Positions 26,814 through 34,997 of a stretch of DNA of 61,947 nucleotides are shown here, piece after piece. The notes below the pieces were generated by a model. It was not told the DNA's origin. It did no database searches and saw only the letters and a list, made by a program, of their open reading frames with translations. The stretch is from GCA-2862585 sp036340235 (GTDB lineage: Bacteria > Bacteroidota > Bacteroidia > Flavobacteriales > UBA7312). The stretch is taken from contig JAYYZE010000026.1 of the NCBI GenBank assembly GCA_036340235.1, positions 1 through 61,947 of the forward strand, written 5' to 3'. How positions within the stretch are numbered: the stretch's first letter is position 1; each line of letters opens with the position of its first letter. Both the position numbers and the translations under genes were made by a program.

Positions 26814-27860
26814 TTATTCATATTGTTTTGAGTAATACTTTTGATACTCCCCAGATGTGACGTTTGTCAACCAGTCTTGATTATTAAGATACCAATCGAC
26901 TGTTTTATCCAGCCCTTCTGCAAACTGTAGTGACGGTTCCCAACCCAGTTCATTATTAATTTTACTGGCATCTATGGCATAGCGTTTATCATGACCGGGA
27001 CGGTCTTTCACATAAGTAATTAGCGATTCGGAAGACCCACTAGCTCGCCCTAGTTTGTTATCCATAACTTGACAAAGAAGCTTAATTAAATCAATATTTG
27101 TCCATTCATTAAATCCACCAATATTGTAAGTATTTCCTACTTGACCTTCATGAAACAACAAGTCTATTGCGCGAGCATGATCTACAACATAGAGCCAGTC
27201 TCTAGTGTACAAACCATCGCCATAAACTGGTAGTGCTTTATTGAGCTTAATATTGTTTATAAATAAAGGAATTAATTTTTCTGGAAACTGGTTTTCTCCG
27301 TAGTTATTGGAACAATTAGAAATAATAAAGGGTAAATCATAAGTATTACCAAACGCTCTAACAAAGTGATCCGAGCTAGCCTTTGAAGAAGAATACGGCG
27401 ATTGTGGATCGTATGGAGTGGATTCCACAAAATATCCTTCACTTCCCAAAGACCCATAAACCTCATCGGTGGAAACATGATAGAAAAGCTTACCGGCGGT
27501 GTTGTTTTGCCATGTGTTTTTGAAGGCATTGAGTAAGTTAAACGTCCCAACAATATTAGTCTCTATAAATGCCAAAGGATTTGTAATTGAACGATCAACG
27601 TGAGATTCGGCAGCCAGATGTATGATACCATCAAATTGATATTTATGAAATAATTGGTTCACAAACGGGGCATCTACTATATCTCCCCTCTCAAAAATAT
27701 AGTTTTCAAAACCCTCAATATCTTTCAAATTTTCTAGATTACCTGCATAGGTTAACTTATCTAGATTTATAAATCGTGTATTTGGGTATTTGTTGACAAA
27801 TAATCTAACAACATGAGAACCAATAAATCCTGCCCCTCCAGTAATTAAAACTGTATTCAT
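26814..27860 (-). CDS. rfbB: dTDP-glucose 4,6-dehydratase
   Basis: 348 residues. NAD-dependent extended SDR enzyme making dTDP-4-keto-6-deoxyglucose, precursor of rhamnose and other deoxysugars. Motifs: NAD-binding GGAGFIGSHVVRLF (8-21), HLAAESHVDRS, the STDEVYGSLG catalytic Thr-Asp-Glu, and SYK-type YSSSKASSDHFVRAF. The substrate segment NNYGENQFPEKLIPL is complete. The genes for RfbA, C and D are not adjacent; only the CpsB-like phosphatase follows. A TATCTTTG box lies 24 nt upstream. Confidence 0.96.
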   Translation of the reverse strand: MNTVLITGGAGFIGSHVVRLFVNKYPNTRFINLDKLTYAGNLENLKDIEGFENYIFERGDIVDAPFVNQLFHKYQFDGIIHLAAESHVDRSITNPLAFIETNIVGTFNLLNAFKNTWQNNTAGKLFYHVSTDEVYGSLGSEGYFVESTPYDPQSPYSSSKASSDHFVRAFGNTYDLPFIISNCSNNYGENQFPEKLIPLFINNIKLNKALPVYGDGLYTRDWLYVVDHARAIDLLFHEGQVGNTYNIGGFNEWTNIDLIKLLCQVMDNKLGRASGSSESLITYVKDRPGHDKRYAIDASKINNELGWEPSLQFAEGLDKTVDWYLNNQDWLTNVTSGEYQKYYSKQYE

Positions 27861-27884
27861 AGTAAGTTATATTTTTTGTTCTAC

Positions 27885-27892
27885 CAAAGATA
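27885..27892 (-). promoter_or_regulatory. Candidate -7 box for rfbB
   Basis: TATCTTTG (minus strand) matches TAnnTTTG and lies 24 nt before the rfbB start at 27860. Confidence 0.4.
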
Positions 27893-27960
27893 ATCAATAA
27901 ATACGTGACTAAAATGTTACAATTGGTTTAAGAATAAGTAATTTAGCCAAAATTCGTCGC

Positions 27961-28698
27961 ATGAAATTTTTAATTATAATTTTTTTCATTTTCAACTCTT
28001 TGTGTGTTGTTGGAGAAGAAGATGACAGTACCAAAAGAGTTATTTTTTTGGCTCCCAACTACGAATTGCAGTTTCCTTTTGGAGATATGAAAACAGATTT
28101 TGGTATTAATTCAAGTGTAGGACTTGATTTAAGCATACTTACAGCCAACAATGTATTTCTTTCTCTACATGGCGCGCAACTCTTCGGAAATAATGTAAAA
28201 GACACTACTATTATAAATCATTTGATGGACGAGGGTTTGAATATTTTTGACGAAAATGGACAAATTGCCGACATTCTACTTCTTGAGAGAGGGTTTAATT
28301 TACAGTTCAAAGTTGGCTATTTGTGGCCCGTGAAACATCAAACATCCGGGATACTTAGTTATACCAGTGTGGGATACCATCAGCACCGTATAAAAATTGA
28401 TGTAAAGAACGACAATGTTCCGCAACTCAGTGACGAATATATTAAGATGTACGATCAAATGGCTGCTGGGGTTATCACCTCTTTGTTTGTAGGTTATTTG
28501 AGTGTGAATAGCTCAAACGGAATACATTTCTATGGTGGAATAGAATTTAGTTGCTCTTTTTCTAAAAATCAAAGAACTTACAACTACCTTACAAACGGGC
28601 CAATTAATGATACTAGAAACGATTCTTTTTTAGGCATAAAAATCGGATGGATTATTCCCATTTCAAAACGAACAACAAGAGAGTTTTACTATTTTTAA
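27961..28698 (+). CDS. Predicted outer-membrane beta-barrel protein
   Basis: 245 residues; I do not recognise a named family. The N-terminus (MKFLIIIFFIFNSLCVVGEE) is a signal peptide. The rest has alternating aromatic/polar strands (FLAPNYELQFPFGDM, GYLWPVKHQTSGILSYTSVGYHQHRI, SLFVGYLSVNS, GIHFYGGIEFSCSF, FLGIKIGWIIPI) and ends in Phe (EFYYF), as outer-membrane barrels do. Roughly 8-10 strands are possible. It ends 2 bp before the waaA start, so the pair is likely cotranscribed and may both serve the outer membrane. Bacteroidota waaA neighbours of this type are known to me only as hypothetical proteins. Confidence 0.7.
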   Translation: MKFLIIIFFIFNSLCVVGEEDDSTKRVIFLAPNYELQFPFGDMKTDFGINSSVGLDLSILTANNVFLSLHGAQLFGNNVKDTTIINHLMDEGLNIFDENGQIADILLLERGFNLQFKVGYLWPVKHQTSGILSYTSVGYHQHRIKIDVKNDNVPQLSDEYIKMYDQMAAGVITSLFVGYLSVNSSNGIHFYGGIEFSCSFSKNQRTYNYLTNGPINDTRNDSFLGIKIGWIIPISKRTTREFYYF

Positions 28699-28700
28699 CT

Positions 28701-29900
28701 ATGTTCAAACTTTATCAATTTGGCATTCATTTTTATGGCTTGTGTCTTAATATGTTAAGTCCATTTAACAAAAAAGCAAAACAATGGACTGTTGGTCAAC
28801 GAACAGTTTTCAGTCAACTTCCAAATTTTACAAACAAAAAAATACTTTGGATACATTGCGCCTCCTTGGGCGAATTCCTACAAGCAAAACCACTCATTGG
28901 TATTATCAAGAATTGTCATCCAAATTATTACATTTTAATTACATTTTTCTCACCCTCAGGATATCTTAATGCGAAAAACAACCCCATTGCTGATTTTATA
29001 AGCTATCTACCATTAGATACTTCCAAAAATGCCAAAAGATTTATTAAAACAATCAAACCTTCAATGGCGCTTTTTATTAAAAACGAATTGTGGCCGAATT
29101 ACCTAAATGAACTTCAAAAGAATAATATATCAACTTTTGTTGTTTCAGCATTGTTTAGAAAAAAACAATTCTTTTTTAAACCATATGGCAAGTGGCAACT
29201 ATATTTCTTAAAAAAGCTAAATCACTTTTTTGTTCAGGATTTGAATTCTAAACGTATTTTACAAAGTCACAGTATTAGCCAAGTTAGTGTTTGTGGTGAT
29301 ACCCGATTTGACAGTATAAAGGAAAATGTTCATTCATTTGAGGAATTACCAATCATTGAAGCATTTAAAAAAAATCATAATCTTATTGTTTGTGGAAGCA
29401 CCTATCTCAAAGATAGTTTAATGTTATTTAATATAAGTCAACGAAATCCAAACCTCAAATTTATCATAGCCCCCCACGAGATGAACATATGTAATCAGCT
29501 AAATCAAAGTTTTTTAAGATACAGTCAAGCAAACGCTGAGAATGTCAAAAATCAATCAGTTTTACTAATCGATAATGTAGGTATGCTTTCCAAACTTTAT
29601 GGTTATGCTGACCTTTCCTATGTTGGAGGTGGGTTTGGAAACAAAGGTCTTCATAACATATTGGAACCATTAGCATTTGGTGTTCCCACCATTTTTGGCC
29701 CAAACTATCACGCTCACAATGAAGCCAGAGAAGCAATTGGATTTGGAATTGGATTTTCAATTAAATCAGAAGCAGAATTGGAAAACAAAATAAATAAACA
29801 ATTACAAAAAAAAGTCAAAAAATCAATCATTAACGAATACTGTAGCAATAAAATTGGTGCATCAAAATTCATTTACAATCATCTAAAGGACAGTTTTTAG
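28701..29900 (+). CDS. waaA: 3-deoxy-D-manno-octulosonic acid (Kdo) transferase
   Basis: 399 residues from ATG 28701 (MFKLYQFGIHFYG); an upstream in-frame ATG at 28647 overlaps the previous gene and is unlikely. Glycosyltransferase family 30 enzyme that adds Kdo to lipid A precursor at the inner membrane. An N-terminal amphipathic/membrane anchor (1-20) is followed by WIHCASLGEFLQAKPLI, where Glu is the catalytic base of the family. FIKNELWPNYL, VCGDTRFDSI, and the C-lobe DLSYVGGGFGNKGLHNILEPLAFGVPTIFGPNY and AREAIGFG match GT30. The next gene is 442 bp away and convergent. Confidence 0.93.
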   Translation: MFKLYQFGIHFYGLCLNMLSPFNKKAKQWTVGQRTVFSQLPNFTNKKILWIHCASLGEFLQAKPLIGIIKNCHPNYYILITFFSPSGYLNAKNNPIADFISYLPLDTSKNAKRFIKTIKPSMALFIKNELWPNYLNELQKNNISTFVVSALFRKKQFFFKPYGKWQLYFLKKLNHFFVQDLNSKRILQSHSISQVSVCGDTRFDSIKENVHSFEELPIIEAFKKNHNLIVCGSTYLKDSLMLFNISQRNPNLKFIIAPHEMNICNQLNQSFLRYSQANAENVKNQSVLLIDNVGMLSKLYGYADLSYVGGGFGNKGLHNILEPLAFGVPTIFGPNYHAHNEAREAIGFGIGFSIKSEAELENKINKQLQKKVKKSIINEYCSNKIGASKFIYNHLKDSF

Positions 29901-30004
29901 CCATTTCGTCAGCAAATATCCCATTTCATTCAACTTTTTTATATTTCATCGAAAACATAGTGACAAATTAAATATTCTATGCTTACTTTGTATGTCAAAT
30001 TAGT

Positions 30005-30066
30005 GAACTAATTGTAGTTCAAGCAGTAGGATATATCAGACTTACTTCATATTTTGGAACTTTTTA
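30005..30066 (+). other. Mutually exclusive hairpins ending in a T run
   Basis: GAACTA (30005-30010) can pair with TAGTTC (30015-30020). The same TAGTTC can instead pair with GGAACT (about 30057-30062), enclosing AGTAGG/CTTACT and followed by TTTTT. The layout resembles an antiterminator/terminator pair, or a small RNA. There is no plus-strand gene downstream, so attenuation of a gene is not obvious. Confidence 0.3.
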
Positions 30067-30078
30067 CACCCCTTAGAG

Positions 30079-30109
30079 AAAAAAAGCATCTAGCAATAGG
30101 TGCTTTTTT
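30079..30109. terminator. Intrinsic terminator, works on both strands
   Basis: GCATC-tagcaata-GGTGC stem flanked by A and T runs, about 180 nt after the waaA stop. It could end waaA transcription or a small RNA from this region. Confidence 0.6.
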
Positions 30110-30186
30110 GATATAATGATATTTACGCTAACTTGATGCTTGCATCAAAACTGGCATTATTAATAGCATTTATTTGAACCGACTTT

Positions 30187-30226
30187 GTTAAAAAATAAGC
30201 CCTACAAAAGATGAGAGAGCTTATTT
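30187..30226 (-). terminator. Probable terminator of the arginase gene
   Basis: On the minus strand AAATAAGC pairs with GCTTATTT across an 18-nt loop and is followed by a T run, about 117 nt after the arginase stop codon. Confidence 0.45.
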
Positions 30227-30342
30227 CGTAATCTTGACGAACAGAAAATTCAAAAAGTCAAAGTAGATTTAGAATCACTTTTCTCATTAAAATCACTACT
30301 GATCTCTAAAAGGATTTATAAAACTCAATATTTTAATATAAC

Positions 30343-31278
30343 TTAATTTATATTTGATATTGTATTTTCTAAAATGTCAAAAGCTATTTCTGCCATTTTA
30401 TTTCCCTTATTATCTAAGGTCGGATTTACCTCAGTTATTTCAAAACAACATATTTTTTCACTCATGAAAAAATATTTTAATAAATTTTTAATTTCTGAAA
30501 TTGAAAAACCATTTGGAACAGGAGTTCCAGTTCCTATTGAAATAGACGAGTCTAAACTATCAACATCAAATGATATATATATAAGTTCACATTCTTTCAA
30601 TAATTTAAAAGATTCTAAGACACATTTTTGAATTCCTTTACTTCTAATCTCTTTAATTGAATAGTTTCTCAAATTTAAGCGGTTCATCATTTCATCTTCT
30701 TGTTTTTCAGTATCTCGAACACCAAAAAAAATCAAATTTTCGGGTAATATTTTTTTTTCTTTTTCTGTTAAAACATCCCATTTTTTAAGGACAGAATCTT
30801 CTACAGGATTAATTTTTGATTGTGAATTATTATCATTTAATGATATAGCTAGTGGCATTCCGTGCATATTGCCTGATGGTGTTGTTAATGGTGAGTGTAA
30901 GTCGGCATGCGCATCAATCCATATAACTCCAAGTTTTTTATTTGGATGAGATGCTTTTATACCTGCAATAGTACCGCCAGCTGAAGAATGATCTCCAGAA
31001 ATTACAATTGGAAAATTATTATTGTCATAAATAGATTTTATTTTATTTGAAAGTTTATTATAAATCTTAATTATTCCGTCAATGTGTTTTGCAAAAGAAT
31101 TTGTTGTATAATTAAACAAATAATGATTTTCATTTTCTATTTCTTCGACCGGATATTTATCAAATAAATCACTTTTTGATTTTAAAGATGCAGTTAACAT
31201 AGCGGGAAATGCCAAGCTTGACCCTCTTGTTCCAGCTCCTAACTCAGACATTACGCTTATTATTTTTATATTTTTCAT
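30343..31278 (-). CDS. rocF: Arginase (ureohydrolase family)
   Basis: 311 residues. Manganese enzyme hydrolysing arginine to ornithine and urea. The binuclear metal site is complete: His in VISGDHSSAGG, DAHADLHSP, and SFDVDSLD. Arginase-type substrate loop SGNMHGMPLA and the TGTPVPNGFS and ITEVNP segments favour arginase over agmatinase. It begins MKNIKIISVMSELGAGTRGSS, as in other Bacteroidota arginases. The gene stands alone between two tRNAs and the waaA 3' region, with no ornithine or urea genes nearby. The DNA looks even more A+T-rich than its neighbours (many AAT, ATA and TTA codons), which would fit recent acquisition beside tRNAs, but no integrase or repeat is seen. Confidence 0.9.
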   Translation of the reverse strand: MKNIKIISVMSELGAGTRGSSLAFPAMLTASLKSKSDLFDKYPVEEIENENHYLFNYTTNSFAKHIDGIIKIYNKLSNKIKSIYDNNNFPIVISGDHSSAGGTIAGIKASHPNKKLGVIWIDAHADLHSPLTTPSGNMHGMPLAISLNDNNSQSKINPVEDSVLKKWDVLTEKEKKILPENLIFFGVRDTEKQEDEMMNRLNLRNYSIKEIRSKGIQKCVLESFKLLKECELIYISFDVDSLDSSISIGTGTPVPNGFSISEIKNLLKYFFMSEKICCFEITEVNPTLDNKGNKMAEIAFDILENTISNIN

Positions 31279-31311
31279 TCAAATAAATTATTTAATTTGG
31301 CTAAAATAAGA

Positions 31312-31344
31312 AATAAAAAAAGCAGAAACTTTCGTTTCTGCTTT
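31312..31344 (-). terminator. Terminator after tRNA-Leu
   Basis: On the minus strand AGCAGAAAC-gaaa-GTTTCTGCT, a 9-bp stem with a 4-nt loop, is followed by seven Ts. It lies 4 nt past the tRNA-Leu 3' end and separates it from the arginase gene. Confidence 0.8.
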
Positions 31345-31347
31345 CAG

Positions 31348-31433
31348 TACCCAGGGCGGGACTTGAACCCGCACGGACATTACTGTCCATTGGATTTTAA
31401 GTCCAACGTGTCTACCAATTCCACCACCTGGGC
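31348..31433 (-). tRNA. trnL: tRNA-Leu (anticodon TAA)
   Basis: 86 nt, with the long variable arm of a class II tRNA (ATGGACAGTAATGTCC). Acceptor GCCCAGG pairs with CCTGGGT, with one G-U at the end pair, discriminator A, anticodon loop CTTAAAA giving TAA, and T loop GTTCAAGTC. The encoded 3' CCA is absent. Confidence 0.95.
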
Positions 31434-31451
31434 TTGGACTTAATTCAATAA

Positions 31452-31480
31452 AAATCCTCTTTTATAGTAAAAGAGGATTT
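31452..31480 (-). terminator. Perfect 13-bp hairpin between the two tRNA genes
   Basis: AAATCCTCTTTTA and its exact complement flank a 3-nt loop. On the minus strand the stem is followed by TTTTTATT, so it should act as an intrinsic terminator after tRNA-Gly. Confidence 0.7.
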
Positions 31481-31484
31481 GTTG

Positions 31485-31556
31485 AGCGAGTGATGGGATT
31501 TGAACCCACGACCCTCACCTTGGCAAGGTGATGCTCTACCCCTGAGCTACACTCGC
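31485..31556 (-). tRNA. trnG: tRNA-Gly (anticodon GCC)
   Basis: 72 nt. Acceptor GCGAGTG pairs with CACTCGC, D arm GCTCAGGGGTAGAGC, anticodon loop CTTGCCAAG, T arm GTGGGTTCAAATCCCAT. The 3' CCA is not encoded. It lies 58 nt from the mutS stop. Confidence 0.96.
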
Positions 31557-31614
31557 AATCAGAGGATTCAAATTTAATATATTTTTAAGATTGGACAAGT
31601 ATGATTTTGTTTTT

Positions 31615-34227
31615 TTATTGTCCAAGATCTTTTTTTATTTCGTTCAGTTTCATCAGCGCCTCAACTGGTGTAATGGAGTTTATATCAATATCTTTTATAA
31701 CATCTCTAATTTTTTGAAGAGTAGGATCATCTAGCTGAAAGAAACTCAATTGCATTTCATCTTGAGTTGGTATTATCGATTCAATTGAGTGTTTTGTATC
31801 TGATGAATGAGCCTGCTCAAGACGCTTCATTATCACTTTGGAGCGCTGAACTACTTGCTTTGGCATACCAGCCATTTTGGCTACATGAATACCAAAACTA
31901 TGTTCACTGCCACCTGCTACAAGTTTTCTCAAAAACAGTATTTTCTGATTAATCTCTTTTACAGAAACGTTATAGTTTTTGATTCGTTCAAATGTGGCAG
32001 ACATTTCATTAAGTTCGTGATAATGGGTGGCAAAAAGGGTTTTTGGTGTGGTGATATGCTGATGTAAAAATTCAGCGATAGCCCAAGCAATGGATATGCC
32101 ATCATAGGTACTGGTGCCTCGACCAATTTCATCTAACAGTATCAAACTCCTTTCAGAAAGGTTGTTCAATATGCTAGCGGTTTCGTTCATTTCAACCATA
32201 AAAGTTGACTCTCCTTGCGATATATTGTCTGACGCCCCTACCCTAGTAAATATTTTATCAACCAAGCCTATTTCTGCACATTCTGCTGGTACAAAACACC
32301 CTATTTGAGCTAATAAAACAATAAGGGCAGTTTGTCGTAGAATGGCAGATTTTCCAGACATATTAGGGCCAGTAATCATAATAATTTGTTGATTGTCTTT
32401 ATCCAAAAATAAGTCGTTAGCGATGTACTTTTGACCAACTGCAAGTTGTTGCTCTATAACTGGATGGCGTCCATTTTTGATACTAATAGCATGGCCTTCG
32501 TTAATTATTGGCTTCGAGTAATTATGACGTTTTGACAATTCAGAAAATGATAACAAACAATCCAAATTGGAGATCTGCTTAGCATTTAGCTGGATGATTT
32601 TCACAAAGTCAATCAAAAAGGCAACTAAATCGTTAAAAATTTGGGACTCAAGTGTCAGAATTTTTTCTTCAGCACCAAGTATTTTTGTTTCAAGTTCTTT
32701 GAGTTCTTGTGTAATGTACCTTTCCGCATTTACAAGTGTTTGCTTTCTGACCCATTCTTGAGGGACTTTGTCTTTGTGGGTGTTTCGTACCTCTAAGTAA
32801 TAGCCAAAAACATTGTTATAAGCAATTTTCAAAGATGGGATAGCTGTATTATCAGTTTCCCTTTCTAAAATCTGTTGAAGGTGGTGGTGGCTATCTTTGG
32901 CAATTGAACGCAACTGGTCAAGTTCAGGGCTAACGCCAGGTAATATAACTTGACCTTTGTTGATTGCCAGAGGGGCTTCTATATTTATTTCTTTGCTAAT
33001 TCTTTGAGTTACTGATTGACACAAGTCAATTTTTTCTGCCAGCTTTATTAGAGTATGATTATTAGAATCTTCACAGTATGTCTTTACAGGTTGAAGAGCC
33101 AACAAAGCTTTATTTAAACTAACCACCTCACGAGGGTTTATACGAGCTGTGGCCACTTTAGTTACCAAGCGTTCTAAATCTCCTATATTTTTTATATTAA
33201 CTTGTAAATCATTGGTATCGTTGTTTACAAAAAAATCAACAGCCACATGACGTTCCTCTATATCTATTTTGTTTTTTAGAGGAAAAGCCATCCAACGCTT
33301 TAACAATCGAGCGCCCATTGGGGTAATGGTGTAATCTATTACGTCAGCAAGTGTTGTGGCACCTTCACTAGCAGAATGAAAGAGCTCTAAATTACGAATA
33401 GTAAATCGATCCATCCACACATAATTAGTCTCCTCTATGCGTTGTAAGTTGACAATGTGCTTAATGTGATGATGATGCGTTTCTGAAAGGTAGTGTAAAA
33501 TAGCTCCAGCGGCAACAGTGCCTACTTCTAGAGTATCAATCCCAAAGCCCTTGAGCGATAACGTTCCAAAATGCGTAAGTAACTTGTCCTGTGAAAACTC
33601 AAATGTATAAACCCAATCTTCTAAGGTGGTAATAAATAGTTTGCTCCCAAACTCTTCGAGGCACTTTTTATGAAATTGTTTTTGAACGAGGACTTCTGAA
33701 GGGCTGAAGCTTTGTAAAAGTTTACCAATGTATTCATGATGGCCTTGTGAAAGTAAAAATTCTCCTGTAGAAATATCTAGAAAAGCAACTCCAACATTGG
33801 TTTTGGTAAAATGTAGTGAAGCTAAAAAATTGTTTCTTTTATGGTCTAAAACAGTGTCGTTGTACGAGACTCCCGGCGTAACTAATTCCGTCACTCCTCT
33901 TTTAACAATTTTTTTAGTTTGTTTAGGATCTTCCAACTGATCACAAATGGCGACTCTTTGTCCAGCCCTTACCAATTTGGGTAAATAGGTGTCTAGTGCA
34001 TGGTGGGGGAATCCGGCTAAGGCATCATTTGAGGAGCCATTGGATCGCTTGGTAAGTGTAATTCCAAGAATTTTCGAGGATTTGACAGCATCCTCTCCAA
34101 AGGTTTCATAAAAATCACCAACACGAAACAATAGCATGGCATCGGGATATTTTGCTTTGATGCTATTGTATTGTTTCATCAAAGGAGTTACCTTACTTGT
34201 CTGCTTGCTCGTTTTGGCCACTGGCAA
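31615..34227 (-). CDS. mutS: DNA mismatch repair protein MutS
   Basis: 870 residues. Recognises base mismatches and recruits MutL. The N-terminal mismatch-binding Phe-x-Glu lies in RVGDFYETFGEDA (about residues 35-47). The connector and core lever domains follow, and the ATPase domain has Walker A TGPNMSGKSAILRQT, SQGESTFMVEMNETASILNNL, Walker B LILLDEIGRGTSTYDG and the switch FATHYHELNEM. The C-terminal tail (about 800-870) carries a dimerisation segment. Start MPVAKTSKQTSKVTPLMKQYNSIK gives the usual family length. The trmH-type gene is divergent 38 bp away. Confidence 0.97.
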   Translation of the reverse strand: MPVAKTSKQTSKVTPLMKQYNSIKAKYPDAMLLFRVGDFYETFGEDAVKSSKILGITLTKRSNGSSNDALAGFPHHALDTYLPKLVRAGQRVAICDQLEDPKQTKKIVKRGVTELVTPGVSYNDTVLDHKRNNFLASLHFTKTNVGVAFLDISTGEFLLSQGHHEYIGKLLQSFSPSEVLVQKQFHKKCLEEFGSKLFITTLEDWVYTFEFSQDKLLTHFGTLSLKGFGIDTLEVGTVAAGAILHYLSETHHHHIKHIVNLQRIEETNYVWMDRFTIRNLELFHSASEGATTLADVIDYTITPMGARLLKRWMAFPLKNKIDIEERHVAVDFFVNNDTNDLQVNIKNIGDLERLVTKVATARINPREVVSLNKALLALQPVKTYCEDSNNHTLIKLAEKIDLCQSVTQRISKEINIEAPLAINKGQVILPGVSPELDQLRSIAKDSHHHLQQILERETDNTAIPSLKIAYNNVFGYYLEVRNTHKDKVPQEWVRKQTLVNAERYITQELKELETKILGAEEKILTLESQIFNDLVAFLIDFVKIIQLNAKQISNLDCLLSFSELSKRHNYSKPIINEGHAISIKNGRHPVIEQQLAVGQKYIANDLFLDKDNQQIIMITGPNMSGKSAILRQTALIVLLAQIGCFVPAECAEIGLVDKIFTRVGASDNISQGESTFMVEMNETASILNNLSERSLILLDEIGRGTSTYDGISIAWAIAEFLHQHITTPKTLFATHYHELNEMSATFERIKNYNVSVKEINQKILFLRKLVAGGSEHSFGIHVAKMAGMPKQVVQRSKVIMKRLEQAHSSDTKHSIESIIPTQDEMQLSFFQLDDPTLQKIRDVIKDIDINSITPVEALMKLNEIKKDLGQ

Positions 34228-34238
34228 ATAAAATTATA

Positions 34239-34246
34239 TAATTTTG
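34239..34246 (+). promoter_or_regulatory. Candidate promoter of the TrmH-like gene
   Basis: TAATTTTG fits TAnnTTTG, 19 nt before the ATG at 34266, with TTTG at 34213-34216 (22-nt spacer) as a possible -33 box. Confidence 0.45.
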
Positions 34247-34265
34247 CAAATTACTAATAAAAAGC

Positions 34266-34787
34266 ATGCGTAAGTTAAAAAATGATGAGTTAAATAGGCT
34301 TGATTTGAAAGAATATAAAACGAAAGAAAAGCATCCAGTATTCATTGTTCTTGACAATTTAAGAAGTGCACACAACGTTGGATCTATTTTTAGAACATGC
34401 GACGCTTTCTTTATAGAAAAAATATGTTTGTGTGGCATCACTCCCTACCCGCCAAAAAAAGAAATAAGAAAAACTGCTTTGGGTGCTACTCAATCGGTAG
34501 ATTGGCAATACTATAAAGACACGTCAAGCTGTTTGAAAGAATTAAAAGCTAATGATGTCCGAATCGTTAGCATTGAACAAGCCGAGAATGCCACACAGCT
34601 TCAATATGCTGAAATAGAAGACAACCAAAAAACAGCACTGGTGTTTGGCCATGAGGTCAGCGGGGTTAGCCAGGATTGCATCAATTTAAGTGATGAAGTT
34701 GTTGAAATTCCCCAACATGGCACCAAACATTCGTTTAATGTTTCGGTAAGTCTTGGAATTGTTTTATGGCAATTGATGAGCAAATAA
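34266..34787 (+). CDS. TrmH/SpoU family RNA 2'-O-methyltransferase
   Basis: 173 residues. SPOUT (knotted) SAM-dependent methyltransferase: motif 1 NLRSAHNVGSIFRTCDAF (about 31-48), motif 2 ALVFGHEVSGVSQ and motif 3 EIPQHGTKHSFNVSVSLGIVLW. The Arg of motif 1 and the Asn/Ser of motif 3 are present. No N-terminal substrate-binding extension exists, so it resembles short TrmH or TrmL proteins acting on tRNA or rRNA riboses; the exact nucleotide is not predictable. It is divergent from mutS, with 210 bp to the convergent OmpA gene. Confidence 0.9.
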   Translation: MRKLKNDELNRLDLKEYKTKEKHPVFIVLDNLRSAHNVGSIFRTCDAFFIEKICLCGITPYPPKKEIRKTALGATQSVDWQYYKDTSSCLKELKANDVRIVSIEQAENATQLQYAEIEDNQKTALVFGHEVSGVSQDCINLSDEVVEIPQHGTKHSFNVSVSLGIVLWQLMSK

Positions 34788-34997
34788 TGTACTTTTTGGG
34801 TTTTAAAGCAAATCACTTTTTTAAAACGAATAGTCAAAGCAATTAGCTCGTACTTCCTTTAATAAAATCATATAAACTCTGTACCAGAATTAAGCATTAT
34901 TAATTTGTAGCATCATAAACCAATGATAAAAAGAAAGTACACTCTTTTTTTTACAAAATAAATTTGTGTCGCTAGTATGTGAAGAACAGTTTGTAAT

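Larger units (their letters stand above)
29901..30342. other. Intergenic region with several hairpins, no gene
   Basis: 442 bp between waaA (plus) and the arginase gene (minus). I see no convincing coding frame. It contains an alternative pair of hairpins at 30005-30062, an intrinsic terminator at 30079-30109 and a second, minus-strand terminator at 30187-30226. Confidence 0.6.

Noticed and set aside
30343..31556. Possible genomic island bounded by tRNAs
   Set aside because: No integrase, no duplicated tRNA 3' end and no direct repeats were found; kept only as a weak suspicion.
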